Notes under the pieces: model-generated | Databases searched by the model: none | Seen by the model: the letters and a program-made list of their open reading frames with translations, nothing else | Told to the model about the DNA's origin: nothing | Program-made: the position numbers and the translations under genes | Shown: positions 34,035-45,100 of the stretch, piece after piece | Layout of the letters: the number at the start of each line of letters is the position of its first letter | How positions within the stretch are numbered: position 1 is the first letter of the stretch | Assembly (NCBI GenBank): GCA_905221605.1 | Contig: CAJNDS010002567.1 | Span: 272,266-336,265 of the forward strand | Length of the DNA stretch: 64,000 nucleotides | Direction: 5' to 3' | Source of the DNA: Symbiodinium natans | Taxonomy: Eukaryota; Sar; Dinophyceae; Suessiales; Symbiodiniaceae

Positions 34035-35215
34035 ACACTCTTGTCGGATTGTTGAGTCCCACGCGTAGAAGGAGAAGAGCCGAGGATGTAGGAGAAGAAA
34101 AGGTAGGGTGACGAGGCATAGAAGAATGAATAATGTGAATATCTCAAAAATGAAGTAATTCCTTTGCTTCACGGAGTATGCCCAGCTGGCTCCTTTCTGA
34201 AGCGCTGCAAACCACATGGCAAAGGCACATATCACTGCTCCATGTAGCAATGCTGCACTACAGTGTGCAGGATGCTGCACGGGCAACTGTTGCAGGTGCT
34301 GCACACGTCAAAGTTCCTGGTATGTAGGATGTACACTGGAAACCATGTTCAACAAGTGCAAGATGCACAGCATGCTCAAGCAAATGTACATGTACTGCAA
34401 GCTGTCGTTGAGCCCCATGATTTGTGTGTGCAACAAGTGGCACACACACAGAGAAGTGGTCAAGCCTAGACCTCGGCTTAAAGGAGCCCGCAGCATGTGA
34501 GAAGCCACCAGCTCGCATCATGACAATGTTCCGTTGTCGGTGAGCTGTGACCACTACAATTTCCTGTCTGGGTTTTGTGTGGGTGCAGCGCATGGCACAT
34601 CAACTGGCGTCAACTTTCTCGGCTGTTGCTTCAGGGTTTTCTTTGACATGGTTGCACAGGTGGAAAATGTACTCGTACCATGTTTGCAGTTTGGTAATGT
34701 TTGTGACCCCTGTGGGAATTTACTTGGAACGGTTGTTGTTTAGCTTGCATTTGCGTTTAACCTCTTCTGTGCCATGTACTGTTGGTCCACCCGCAACCCA
34801 TGGGGCTGAGCGCTCCTCTGAAACCCACGCAAAAAGTTTATGTGCACTGTGCAGCTGGATCAGCTGGAAAGCTCAGTGTGGCAGCAGAAGTACACGGGAA
34901 CGGCGCAGGATGACGGCTCAAATCTTGCTCGAAGCGTGATCTTGTTAAGCTGCGTCATGGATGGTCGTCTCTGCGTGCACTTGGGCGCATGCGATGTGCC
35001 AGAGCCCAGTACGCAGAGCGGAGACACAGGCCACCACCTCCGCGTGACCTCCTGCAGCTCGGGCTAGATGGCATGCTGTTGCTTTACTCAGAAGTCGGTG
35101 GGGCTTGTGTCGAAGTTTCGGTCGAGAGGGAGTCCTACAGATCTGCCTAGGCATCGTAAAGAAGTTCTGGGCAATTAAGACCCGGCCTAGGTTTGTGTTG
35201 TAACTCGTGCTCTTT
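34035..35215. other. No recognised gene
   Basis: The plus-strand frame at 34216-34500 is Cys-rich because of repeated TGCAGG/GCTGCAC words and does not look like a real protein. Nothing else is recognised. Confidence 0.45.
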
Positions 35216-35216
35216 C

Positions 35217-36620
35217 AGACGGGAAGGCTGGCGCTATCTTCAACTTCGGAATCCCGCAAGCAGGCATTGGAAGAAGCAATCAGACCCTGGCAGCGATGTT
35301 GGAACAGTGGTTGGTCCACCGATGTACTTTCGCGTTGTGGCACGCAGAAAGCTGACAGCATTGTGGACTTTCTACGGGTGGCGCATGCACAGAGGATCCC
35401 GCTCCACATGTTCCACTGCGTTCATGCCATGAGCTTGTGCTCCCAAGCCAGCTTGTGGGCTGACGCGCTTTACATATCCCAGCTATCCCAGCTCGCAGTT
35501 TCTGGCCTTCCTCAGCACCGGAGTGCCACAGCAAACGTGGCAAACGTGGCAAACGCTCAGCTTGCTGCACTTGCTTCTGGCAGCCTCTGGCAGCTGGCAG
35601 TTCTCAGATTGGAGGCCCCTGCAAAACCTCTCCTTCTCTTGCACTCCTTCGCCAAACACACGCGTCAATGTGATTCAACGTGATGCAACGTGATTCAACT
35701 TGTGATTCAGCATGATTCAACGTGTCCGCTGCAGGAGATGGAGGATGCAAATCTGAGAACCACGACTGTAAGTTTCAGTTCAGCCATCAATGCCTGCGCA
35801 AGGGCTGCTGCTTGGCAACAAGCCTTGGGTCTCGGTACAGAGATGACGCGGCGAAGTGTTCCAAGGACAGCTCGGTAGCTTTTTCTAGCAGCGTCAGGAT
35901 GAGAACGAAAATTGCCCCCAAGCTCTCATACTTTCCATAGAAGCTTGGGTACGTTCGTGTAACTTCCCATAGAAGTGCTGGAAGGAATGCGATTGCGTGC
36001 AATGCTGTGATGACCAGCTGCGCAACGAGTGCCTAGACTGAGAGAGGACAACGAAGCACCCGCACCCAGCGAGAGCATCTGTTGAAGCGACTTGAACCAG
36101 CTAGTCAGCTAGTCTACAAGGTACAAGATGGCGAGTGGCTCTTGCTCTTTTCGCACACATGACTTCTGCAAGTATTGCGACGCTGAGCTTCGAAGAGCAG
36201 CTGAATTGATGCTGACATCGCACGTGGAACATGTCGAGCATCTGCCTCTATTTTGTGTCTGTTTGCCAAGGAGGACAAGCATTTCATACAATGCAGCAAT
36301 TACGGCCTGCGAAAAGGCCAGTCATTGGAAGGCAAGTTGTGGGACAGTTCCTGCAAGGAATGTCTAGTGTAGGTACCAGGACTCACATTCTCGTGTACAG
36401 TAGCTGCCTGTTCAGGCAGCACTGCGTTTGTTCTCCTTCTGCTTTCGAAGCGGGGAAGCAGATGTGACACTCGGCCGAGTCAGAGTTAGGCAGCCTTCAG
36501 TGGCCGAAACCCCTTAAACCCTAAGAAGCCTCACCAATTACACATCTCCGAGGATCACCTGCAGCGCTGCCATCAGTGCCTGTGAGAAGGCCGCCCAGTG
36601 GAGACAGGCGAAGAGTCCCC
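35217..36620 (+). CDS. Pentatricopeptide repeat (PPR) protein
   Basis: PPR helices are spread over several exons. About 35217-35680 follows a CTTTCAG acceptor and is a helical segment including MFHCVHAMSLCSQASLWADAL. 35735-35875 carries VSFSSAINACARAAAWQQAL, 36270-36340 carries ISYNAAITACEKASHWKA, and 36550-36610 carries ITCSAAISACEKAAQWRQA. The ISACEKAxxWxxAL signature is typical of the expanded PPR family of dinoflagellates, whose members bind organelle RNA and act in editing, splicing or stability in plastids and mitochondria. Only parts of three or four repeats are visible here, far fewer than in a typical PPR protein. Either more exons lie upstream or this is a gene fragment. The N-terminus and any targeting peptide are not identified. 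Confidence 0.65.
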
Positions 36621-37028
36621 TTCCCCCTTAAGTTGACAGCACGTCTGGGAGGTAGCAGCCGTTTCTGACCAACACGAAACCCCTCTTGGAAGAGGCGCTT
36701 CAGCTGCTGGGGATCTGGCGGAAGATCTGGCAGCGCCAGCGCCGAGAAGTTCCTGATTCCTGATCCGTGATGGGCCTCCAGAGTCTTAGCAGTTCAGCTG
36801 CGCTTGAAGCGTGTCACGTGCGTCGCATGGCACCCTTCTTGTAGTTTCCGGACGGAAAAAGTCGTGCGTGCAGAGGATGTTCGGAGTGAACGCCTTGGCC
36901 CTCGCTTTGCATTGCAGGACCACGTACTTCGAGTTCTGGGATCCTGAGTGGGGGCCCCGTTTGTGTGCCCGGCGGAGTCGAACGTGAGAACTCTTTGGTT
37001 CTTTGGACGTTTCTGGGGCGGTTTCCAG

Positions 37029-40000
37029 GAATACCACCATCGTGTTCGCGATCCGGGGCACCAACTCTATGCTCGATGTTTTGGTGCGCGGCGGCTGCAA
37101 GAAATGCTTGAAAATATCGGGCTCCGCGTGTTTGTGTAGGACGACCTGAACATTTGGGGTCCAGCTGCCATCATGCAAGCCTTCAGCATCGCTGGCCCCA
37201 GCCTCAGTGATCAGTGGGTTCAGATGTTCAGATGCCACTCTGAGCTTCGTTGACAATCGCTGGTTCAGCTCTTGGTTCTAGACATCACTGCTTGCACTTT
37301 CCCAAACATCCGGACGCTAGATCCCTGTGATCTGGCAGAGCACACTGCAGATCACCTGATCACCACCCACAGATCAGTACAGTACGCTGTCCAACGCAAC
37401 ACGCGACAGACAGTTTTCGGGGCGACTTCGGGTCCATGTCTCAAGCTGCGGAAGTTCCCTGCATCCCGCTGGAGCTTTTGCCAGAGGAGGCGTTGGGGGG
37501 GCCAGTGGCACGGCCGCAAGATGCCGCAAGGCTCAGGGGTTGTGTGCATTGAACATGTCGTGAAACCAACAGTTCTGAAAACGAACGTGTGGCTTGTTCC
37601 ATTTTTTGGACGCAGGTCTCCGAGAGCTTGTGCAACACCCTGGATGCAGCCTTTGGCCCAGACGGCCTTGGGATTCTCTGCGTTACCGGTGATGAGGCGA
37701 GAGTCGGGTTCTGTCAGGCTTGTTCAGAGTTGTTCAGAAGTGGGGCGCGTGGGTTGTGACCAGCCCGATCCTGGTGTGTCAGGACTTCCAGGCTGAAGTT
37801 CGCCGCCTTCGCGACGAGCTTCTTCCGCTGGCTGCCCGCCTAGGGAAGCTCTCCGAGGAAGCCAAGGACGCCCACCGATAGTCCTTTTGGAAGCCATCGT
37901 CTGAAACGTTGAGTGGCAAAGCTCAGGATTCAATCCGCGAGCGTGGGACGCTGAATGTCAGCAATTACTCGCGAGGCCCTCTCTGAAAGTCTGAAGAGTC
38001 TTGCAGCTGATGACCGTGCAGAGTTCCCCTTCAGGAATTGATGGGAACCGCACGGGCTTCTACTTCCACCCTGCGTTGGACAATCCGGCAGATTGCCTAC
38101 CGTCTGATGTGCCTGCTGAGCCGACGTTCTACACTCCTAACCTTTGGCCCGACACGGACGGGGATCAGGGATTCGCCATGCGCCGAATCTGATGGAGACA
38201 TTATTTGTTGATTGTTTTTCATGTTTTCCGTTCTTTTCGGTGCTGCAACCGGATGCGTGCGTACGTTGTGCTAGTTTTATCTCGTTTTGGATTTCTCATG
38301 TCTCAGTATCAGGAGCTGCCTGAGCTACGGCAACAAGCGCGTTGCCATGCGCCGTGTCTCGGCCGAGCCGATGTTGAACAGCCTAACAGTCTGCAATGAA
38401 GCGAGACACGCGGTCTGAGATTTTCTGCATCAGGTGGTTAGTGACAGTGGCTCGACGGCTGGCGGCGGCAGTGGACGAGCGCTGTGCGCAGGCAAGCTGA
38501 AGAGAGAAGTCTTGCCAGGTTCTGCATGCAAAGAGTTTAGGCGGTTGCCAAGAGCTTTGCCTTCTTGTACGCATGTAATCTGTTGCCTCAGCCAGAGGCA
38601 GTCGCAGGCTATCGAGTGGGTACATTGTCGCGACTAATTGGTCCCGCGGAGAATTGCAACCACAAATGTCGTCTCATATGTTACCATGATGCTCAGCAAG
38701 AGTTTTTGGTTGGCTGAAGTGGACATCCCGGCATTTGCCTGTGCGTGTTCACTGTGCTCATGTGATGGAACTCAGGACTTCGCAAGTCCGAAGCAGCTTG
38801 CTGCTTCGAAAGGTATGTGGGCTCCTCCACACAAGGATCTTCAGGGACAAGCCAGTGATGCTGCTTCTCTGCTTGTCCTGATCGAGGGCGTCCCTGATGC
38901 CCGAGTTTGTATCTGTGTGCAAGTTGCTTTCTTTGTTCTCTCCAGGACACAGGTCTCCTCACTGCCCTTGTGCCTGGCATCTTCTTGGACCAGTCTGGGA
39001 AGAGGCTGCAGTGCCCGGATCCACAGGTTGGCCTGTATGTGCGGGACAGGACCGATGTAAAAGAAGAGCGCGTGACGAGCTTCGCACTTGACCTTCGGAC
39101 CTTCTCTGTGGGTAGTGTGTGTCTGTCGTGTGCCTCCCGGAAGGAAGGGACGAATCATGCAGATCCAGATGCCTGCTGGAGTTGGCGAGTGCCTCTTCTT
39201 TCAGGTGGGCGAGGCACTGCAAGTGGTTTCGGGCGGCCATTACCATGCAACGGAGCAACTCCGTCCCGAATGAGTGGGAGGGCTTGCTTGGGGTTCATGG
39301 TATCTCAACAGATACGTTTGTGCACAATCCGCCCGAACGTCTCTGTTCAAACAGCGAATGCACCACGTCAACCCTTAGAATTGGCTTAAAGATGTGTACC
39401 TGAGGCATTGCGTTCGCGGGCCGCCGGAGGCCGCCAGAGGTTGGATTGATCAAGAGATTGCAGTTGAAAATTGAATGCAAGTTCAACTTGCATCAGATGC
39501 AGTTCCTTTATGTTCCTTTTCCAGTTCGCCGGTCTTCCTTGTCATCTGATTGTGGTGCAGGTTATGAGCGTGCGTCCTTGGCCATGTTTTTGCAACCCCA
39601 TGCACATGAGGCCAAAGCTTTGCGATTTCCGAAACTCTTTGAACATTTTGAACACGTGGCGGTTGGCTCAGGAGTTGCCAATCCCGGAAGGCAGCTCTCT
39701 GCAACAGGCCCGGTCAGCCAAGACTCTTCTTCTTTTTCCCGGCCCCTTGCGATCAATGAGGTTGCAGATCGCGCTTACGACGGGTTGTTCAGGACGGGGA
39801 GTGCAAGTTTTGGGTCTCACTCACGGCATACTGTGGCGCTCGGTACTTGTAGTAGGTCTGGGTGCTACTTGAAAGCCTGACGAGCAAAAACTCCGTGTAC
39901 TCTTCAGCAGCTTCAGCACATCACAGCATTCTGCTCAGGATGTTCTTGCTCTACCAGCCCCGAGATGCCAAAGGAATCAATTTCCTTCGTTTCTGCCAGC

Positions 40001-42158
40001 GCGAAGGCTTCTGATCGAAAAGTGTGGCTGCCGACTTGCTAGCATCTACCGCAATGGCTGCTGTATCTCTTGGGGGTTGCCATTCCAAAGGCTCTCTCCG
40101 TCCGCTGGTCTGACTGCAGCAATGTTATATGCGTGGACCACATGCTGTCTCCTGTCGATGCTACCGAGGCCCTTCGCTTTCCAACGCTGTGGCCGAGGTT
40201 AAGCTCACAGTGTGACGTGTTCCTCGGCAGCAGATGTGCGGAAGTTGAATTTGTTGTACCGAGTCCGTGGCGCTCCTCTCCACGGTGATCTATGGCGAGA
40301 GCATGCAGAAACAGTGCCCTAAGACTTTGGCATGTCGGATATTGGCGATCAGTTGCGTGGGTGAGTTGTTTGCCCTTTTGCCATGTTCTTGTGCGGGCGT
40401 ACTGGCTGCCGGGAACACCCCAACCCCGAAATACTTGTTTTTATTAATTATATATGTTTATGCATGTATGTATTAGCTGTATATATGGTTTTCATTAGTA
40501 GAAATGCTGGGGGTAATTCAAGCTAGGCAAGTGGGGCGGCAAGCGAAGCAAGCCTTCCCCAAACCGCCTCTTTGAACAGAAGCGTCTCTCATGGCAAAGG
40601 AGTCGTCATCCAGTGGGGGCAAGTGGTAGGTGGCAGAAAACGGTTAGCGGTTCAGTGGGAGTCAAGCGATGCGAGTCGGGCAAGAAATGCCCTTGCTCGC
40701 CAAGCCCTTTCTGGTTCTAGGTTTTCGAGATAAGATGCGAGGGATTCGGATGTGCAAAAGTAGATTCGGACATGCAGAAAGCATTTGGGGTCCTTGATTA
40801 GGAACCCTTCATCGACTCTAACAAAAATCCATGAATAGTAAAGCAAAATGTCAAGAGAGCAGAACAGAACACATAGAAGACATTAAAACAGTAGCCAAAT
40901 TTAAGTAGTTGTGTTGTGATTGTGAGATGGCACACATAGCACACATAATTGCAAACTTGTAGATTAGTAATTTAACAAACTCGTAAAGGGCTCCGGAAGG
41001 GAACAATTGGGACAAAAGTGCATGGTGCTCCTCCGTGCGTACAACAGTTTTTGCAGTTCTTCGGATTTGTTCGTTTTCTTTCTCCTGCTCCTGGTTGCAG
41101 CAGAGAAAGGAACCATGGTGGGAGTGTGACCATTTGGAGGGAACACAAAGCCAGTGGTGTTGTATCTTAGCTGGGTGCAAAGATGTTGGTGGCTCGGTCT
41201 GTATTCAATGTTGTCGCATCCTTGTCCAGCCATGCGAATTCAACGATCCAATCCACCCCCCACTAGTACAGGAATGAACAAGTCATTCCAACTCGTATTG
41301 TATTGCTGTAGTATCGGTTCCTGGATTCGCCTGATTTCACAGGTACTTCTCCCATTTGTTGGCGCACGTTCAAAACCGCACCTCCCAGCTGCCCAACAGG
41401 TGCCAAGAGTTTGCGTGTAGCTATTCTCAGCCACTCCCATCGCCATCCTCGCAGCATGCTTGTGGTGCTCATACGGCCATTGGGAGCATGCTTGTGATGC
41501 CACCTTGCGTTGCACTGATTCGTGGTGCAGCACATGTGTGTAAGCGCTCTTTCGAGGATGTTCTACATTACTGGCCATTCCTTGGGTGGTGGCTTGGCAA
41601 AGCTGGTGGCAGCCAAAGCCCACATGCAGGCATTGCCCGATACACCCATGCTCTTGCAAGGTCTGGCAAGCTGTCTGGTAATTCCTTTAGCAACTTTAGT
41701 GTCTCCTGCCCTGTGAGGCCCTGACCTTCATGGCCCCAGGGCTTGGCACAACCAGCTACGTAGTGTACAGGGAGCACATGCTACAGGAGAGCGATGTGCC
41801 GTTCAGAGCTTTTGGAATTCTTCGGGACTTCTGTCTGTGCTAGGAGCTCCGACGTAGCTCGCTCACAGTTATGCCCGAGAATGACTTGGTGTCAAGGGCC
41901 CGCTGCGGTCCGTTTGTTTTGAGCCACGAAAGGCAGCACATGTGGTACCCTGGCTGAGCAGGTGGACACACAGACCGGCATTACCATCAAGACCGACTGT
42001 GATGGAAACTCTTTGCACTGTTGGGAAGCCCAGACATGAAACCTGAGCAGCACGATGTCCTGTTCTGCTTTTGTGTGAGTACTGACCGTACTGACCAAGG
42101 TCACTTGCTTTATCCCACAATCTGCACCCTCCTGCAAATGTGCGGGCGCCGCGCCTAG
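37029..42158 (+). CDS. Class 3 (lipase_3) alpha/beta-hydrolase, split around another gene
   Basis: N-terminal exons: 37029-37083 (TIVFAIRGTNSMLDVL, the conserved RGT strand) and 37140-about 37215 (DDLNIWGPAAIMQAFS..). C-terminal exons: about 41531-41629 (YITGHSLGGGLAKLVAAK, nucleophile Ser codon 41579-41581), 41718-41808 (ALTFMAPGLGTTSYVVYRE), 41869-41897 (VMPENDLVSR, catalytic Asp), 41962-42019 (VDTQTGITIKTDCDGNS..) and 42100-42158 (catalytic His in CHLLYPTICTLL, stop TAG). The Ser-Asp-His triad is complete. Predicted donors include GCATTG (41630), GCCCGC (41898) and GTTGGG (42020). Family members hydrolyse acylglycerols or related esters. A short stretch between the two halves is not assigned. 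The 37616-39880 oxygenase lies between them, so either it is nested in an intron or the halves belong to different genes. Confidence 0.7.
37616..39880 (+). CDS. 2-oxoglutarate/Fe(II) oxygenase, isopenicillin-N-synthase-like
   Basis: Exons read by frame: 37616-37690 (LDAAFGPDGLGILCVTG), 37783-about 37930, 38035-38162 (FYFHPALDNPAD..LWPD), 38313-38329 micro-exon (ELPELR), 38434-38491 (VARRLAAAVDERCAQ), 38592-38708 (ENCNHKCRLICYHDA), 38794-38835 plus 38946-39056 (MWAPPHK|DTGLLTALVPG), 39148-39254 (ECLFFQVGEALQV), 39405-39439 (HCVRGPPEAARG) and 39561-39880 (YERASLAMFLQPH). The metal ligands H-x-D (codons 38830-38832 and 38946-38948) and distal His (39406-39408) and the 2OG-binding R-x-S (39569-39577) are all present. 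Donors are GT, GC and GA in equal numbers. The reading frame crosses an in-frame TAG at 37879, so it may be a recent pseudogene or a small exon edge is misread. The substrate is unknown. The first exon with ATG is not identified. Confidence 0.8.
39885..41525. other. No recognised gene
   Basis: This stretch lies between the oxygenase and the lipase C-terminal exons. It may hide missing middle lipase exons, for example around 41300-41470, but none could be confirmed by motif. An AT-rich patch lies at about 40435-40500. Confidence 0.45.
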
Positions 42159-42159
42159 A

Positions 42160-45100
42160 CTTCGCTTTTTGCGTCTTCGTTTCGTGGTTCATATGCCCGA
42201 GGGTTTGTTTTCGGGGAGGTCTGGCAGAGCAGGGGAGGCTGCTTTGGCTCTTCCCTGCGGTGCGTCAGCTGCCCAGAGTGTTGCCGTTCAATGCTCCAAG
42301 GTGTGCCGAAGTATGCTCCTGGCTATAAATGCTTGAAGCGCACCCGACAAGTTTGGCCGGCAAAGCGCGCAAGATGGCGCAAGGTACAGCCATCATTAGG
42401 TGCCCTGTGGAGACAATCCGAATGGTGCAGGAGGCCGAAGCGTTTGCGCGAAACCATGAGACAACACCGGTGCCGCCTTTGGCAAAGCTGCCACCCTGCT
42501 ACTTGAGAGTTGGAGCTTGCCCTTACTGTGAATGCAAAATGCGGCACGCTACCTCGATGGATCCGAAGCAGCTCAATACAACAGCTGGTCGCTGGGTGGG
42601 GAGGAGGGGGAGGGGGAGGGGAGGGAGGCGGGGGGGATATAAAGACATCATTCATTTGGCGACTATGCCCAAAACACTGGCATTTACAGCTTTTTTTGCC
42701 TCTCTGAAAAACATGTTGCACAAGGAATTGTTGACGTTCTGGAGAAAGACAGTCAGTGACTGGCGTCCATGCCTTTGGCGAACATTCCCAAGAGGCTTGC
42801 ACAAAACAGCATTGCTGTTCAAGGATCTTTGAATTGCTGTCACAAGCCTTCCTGCCGGAAATGTTGCATTGTTTCCTACTAACCCATCTAGAGCCTAGGC
42901 TTCGTACGAGTTTTGAAGTGTAACTTCGATGGGCAACCTATGTGCATGCACTCGATTAGTTGCAGTACTCCTGTCCCAACGTGGAGAGCGCGTGGCCCAT
43001 TGAGATCGGGAACCGAAACCGAAAGGGATATGGAGAAGCATGCATACCTGGGCTTACGCGACACTGCATTCTTGGCAGCACCTAAGGTGTGACGACATGC
43101 CGTGCCCATCTGGACTTCAGCTTGGACACGCCTAGAGGTCTCGCGAAGTTGTCGCTCGGATGGGCCCAAACATCGTGTGCACTTTCGATTCGCAAATTCA
43201 ATATGTCATTGCGCAGCTTGGGCTCAGGTGTCGCAGCCTGACAGCAGCAAAGTTAAACCTGCTTAGCCTAATACGAGTCGCAGTCGTTGAGTATAGAAGT
43301 ATGGAGTGCCTTCCACGACCTTGTCAGATGGCTGCCGACCATGCGCTGTCAAATGACCATTTCTTGGTCTGTGGCCTGTCCGTCATTAGTTGCTGCGTGG
43401 TTTGGTTTTGCGAGTCTGCTTTTGGTGTCATTAGTGGCGTGGCTCAGTGGGTCACTCAGCTGCATCTCCAAGATGCCGCCTTAGGCTGTCGGAGGTCGCT
43501 AGGCGGATTCATGTTTTGGTGGTGTTGGAAAGAATGAACACATAAAAGAACATAAAAAAGGAGCATTTATGAGGCCGTCAAGGGGTTTGCATTTGCATCG
43601 GCTTTGCTGGCTTTGCGCACTCGCTTGGGCGTACGTATTCGGACAAGGTGGCTTTGCCATTCTGAGCTCTAGGCTCACGCTCTAGACTCGACATTCACTG
43701 TAGGGGTCCCGATCTCGAGTATGGACTCCTGTTTCACCATGGTGACTACAATGACTACAATGGACCGATGGGTTGGGAGAATGTGATGAGGTGGCCATGG
43801 CTTGGATTGACAATGATTGACATGTCGGAGTCATTCAGAGTCCCGTCGGATGGGTCAAAAAGCGTCAGCGCGGTCCATGTCAAGACCAGGCCACAGTCCC
43901 AATGGAAACCGGTCTTGCTCTGTCTGGAGGCGGCTCTAAACGTGCCGTACAGCAAACGGAAAGGCGCCGGCATGGGCCGGGTTCGCCCAAGCCAGGGAAG
44001 CTTCAAGCTTTTGCCTGCCATGTGTTTTTGGTGTTTATTTTGGGGTGTGGCTGGGAGGTGGACGCTTAGATAGGTACAACTAGTACATGAGTACTATGAC
44101 CTTGGATTCTCCCCATTCCTACATAACAGCCAACAGCTCCGATGCCCCCCCCCTCGAAGGGATACCGGCACCCCCCCCCCCCCCCCCGACCCAAAGGAAA
44201 CCATACGCAGGGGTATTGTCCCGTACAGCAAATACTTGGAAAGAGGTGCCCGGGAAGGGGAGCGGTGACGCACCCTGTACGTATTTCTGAAACTGGCCGT
44301 GCGGCCGTGCGGAGATATTTTCCGCGCACATTCCCCCTTCCCCCCTTCCTCCCGGGAGCCCTCAACATAAAGAGTCCCAGCTTGAGTTAACTAGCACTTA
44401 CTTACACCACGAAGAAGTGGGGCGGGGCAAGGTTCAACGCCATGAAACTAGATATTGTAGTTGGTAGGCTTTTGAATCTTAGTTCCCGCAATTGTGTTGT
44501 CCCAAAATCTGCTTGCAGCTTGGAAAGGTGCTTTGCTAGAACCGCTAGCGCCGCACGGTCCAGGGATTGCGACGCTGGGCCGCCACTCGGAGGATTAAGA
44601 ATGCTGCCAACCTTGCAAACACCAACGAAGTTGAGTTCTTTGGTTCCAGTTTGGTTCCGGAAGGCGCGGCTGCAGCTTGCATGCGCTGGCGGGTGGCTGT
44701 GGAAGATTGCGCCAGGCCTTACTTGTGCAAGACCACAAATACTTTGCTTGACTGCGATAGTTGAATGAGATGAATGCTTGTCGCCGGCAAGATCTTGGTT
44801 CACGAGCCTATTCTCTCAACGGAGATGGGCTAACTGTTGCTCGAAGACTTGGTTGCAGGAGAAGCTTGCGGAACGTGCGAGCAGAATTCCTGTTGAGAAG
44901 GCCGGGGGGGGGGGCGGGGGCAGGAAAGCAGGCACATGGCGAATGCCGCTGCAAGCTGCATGCTTGCAGCCTGTTCCAAGGCCCTTGGTTGCAAACTGGG
45001 CCTTAGCCTCCATCTTCCGATCTGCGGAGGCCTCCGTGCAGCACGTGCACAATGGCATTCCAAGCACCTTGAGCATCATGTCGTTTCTTTCTGCCGTCGG

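Noticed and set aside
33107-34304. Long open frames of 226-367 codons on both strands over the decamer array
   Set aside because: They are produced by the stop-free CA-rich repeat. Residues simply cycle (HTQAHTGP or CVGLCGPVWA types) and no unique coding flank exists.
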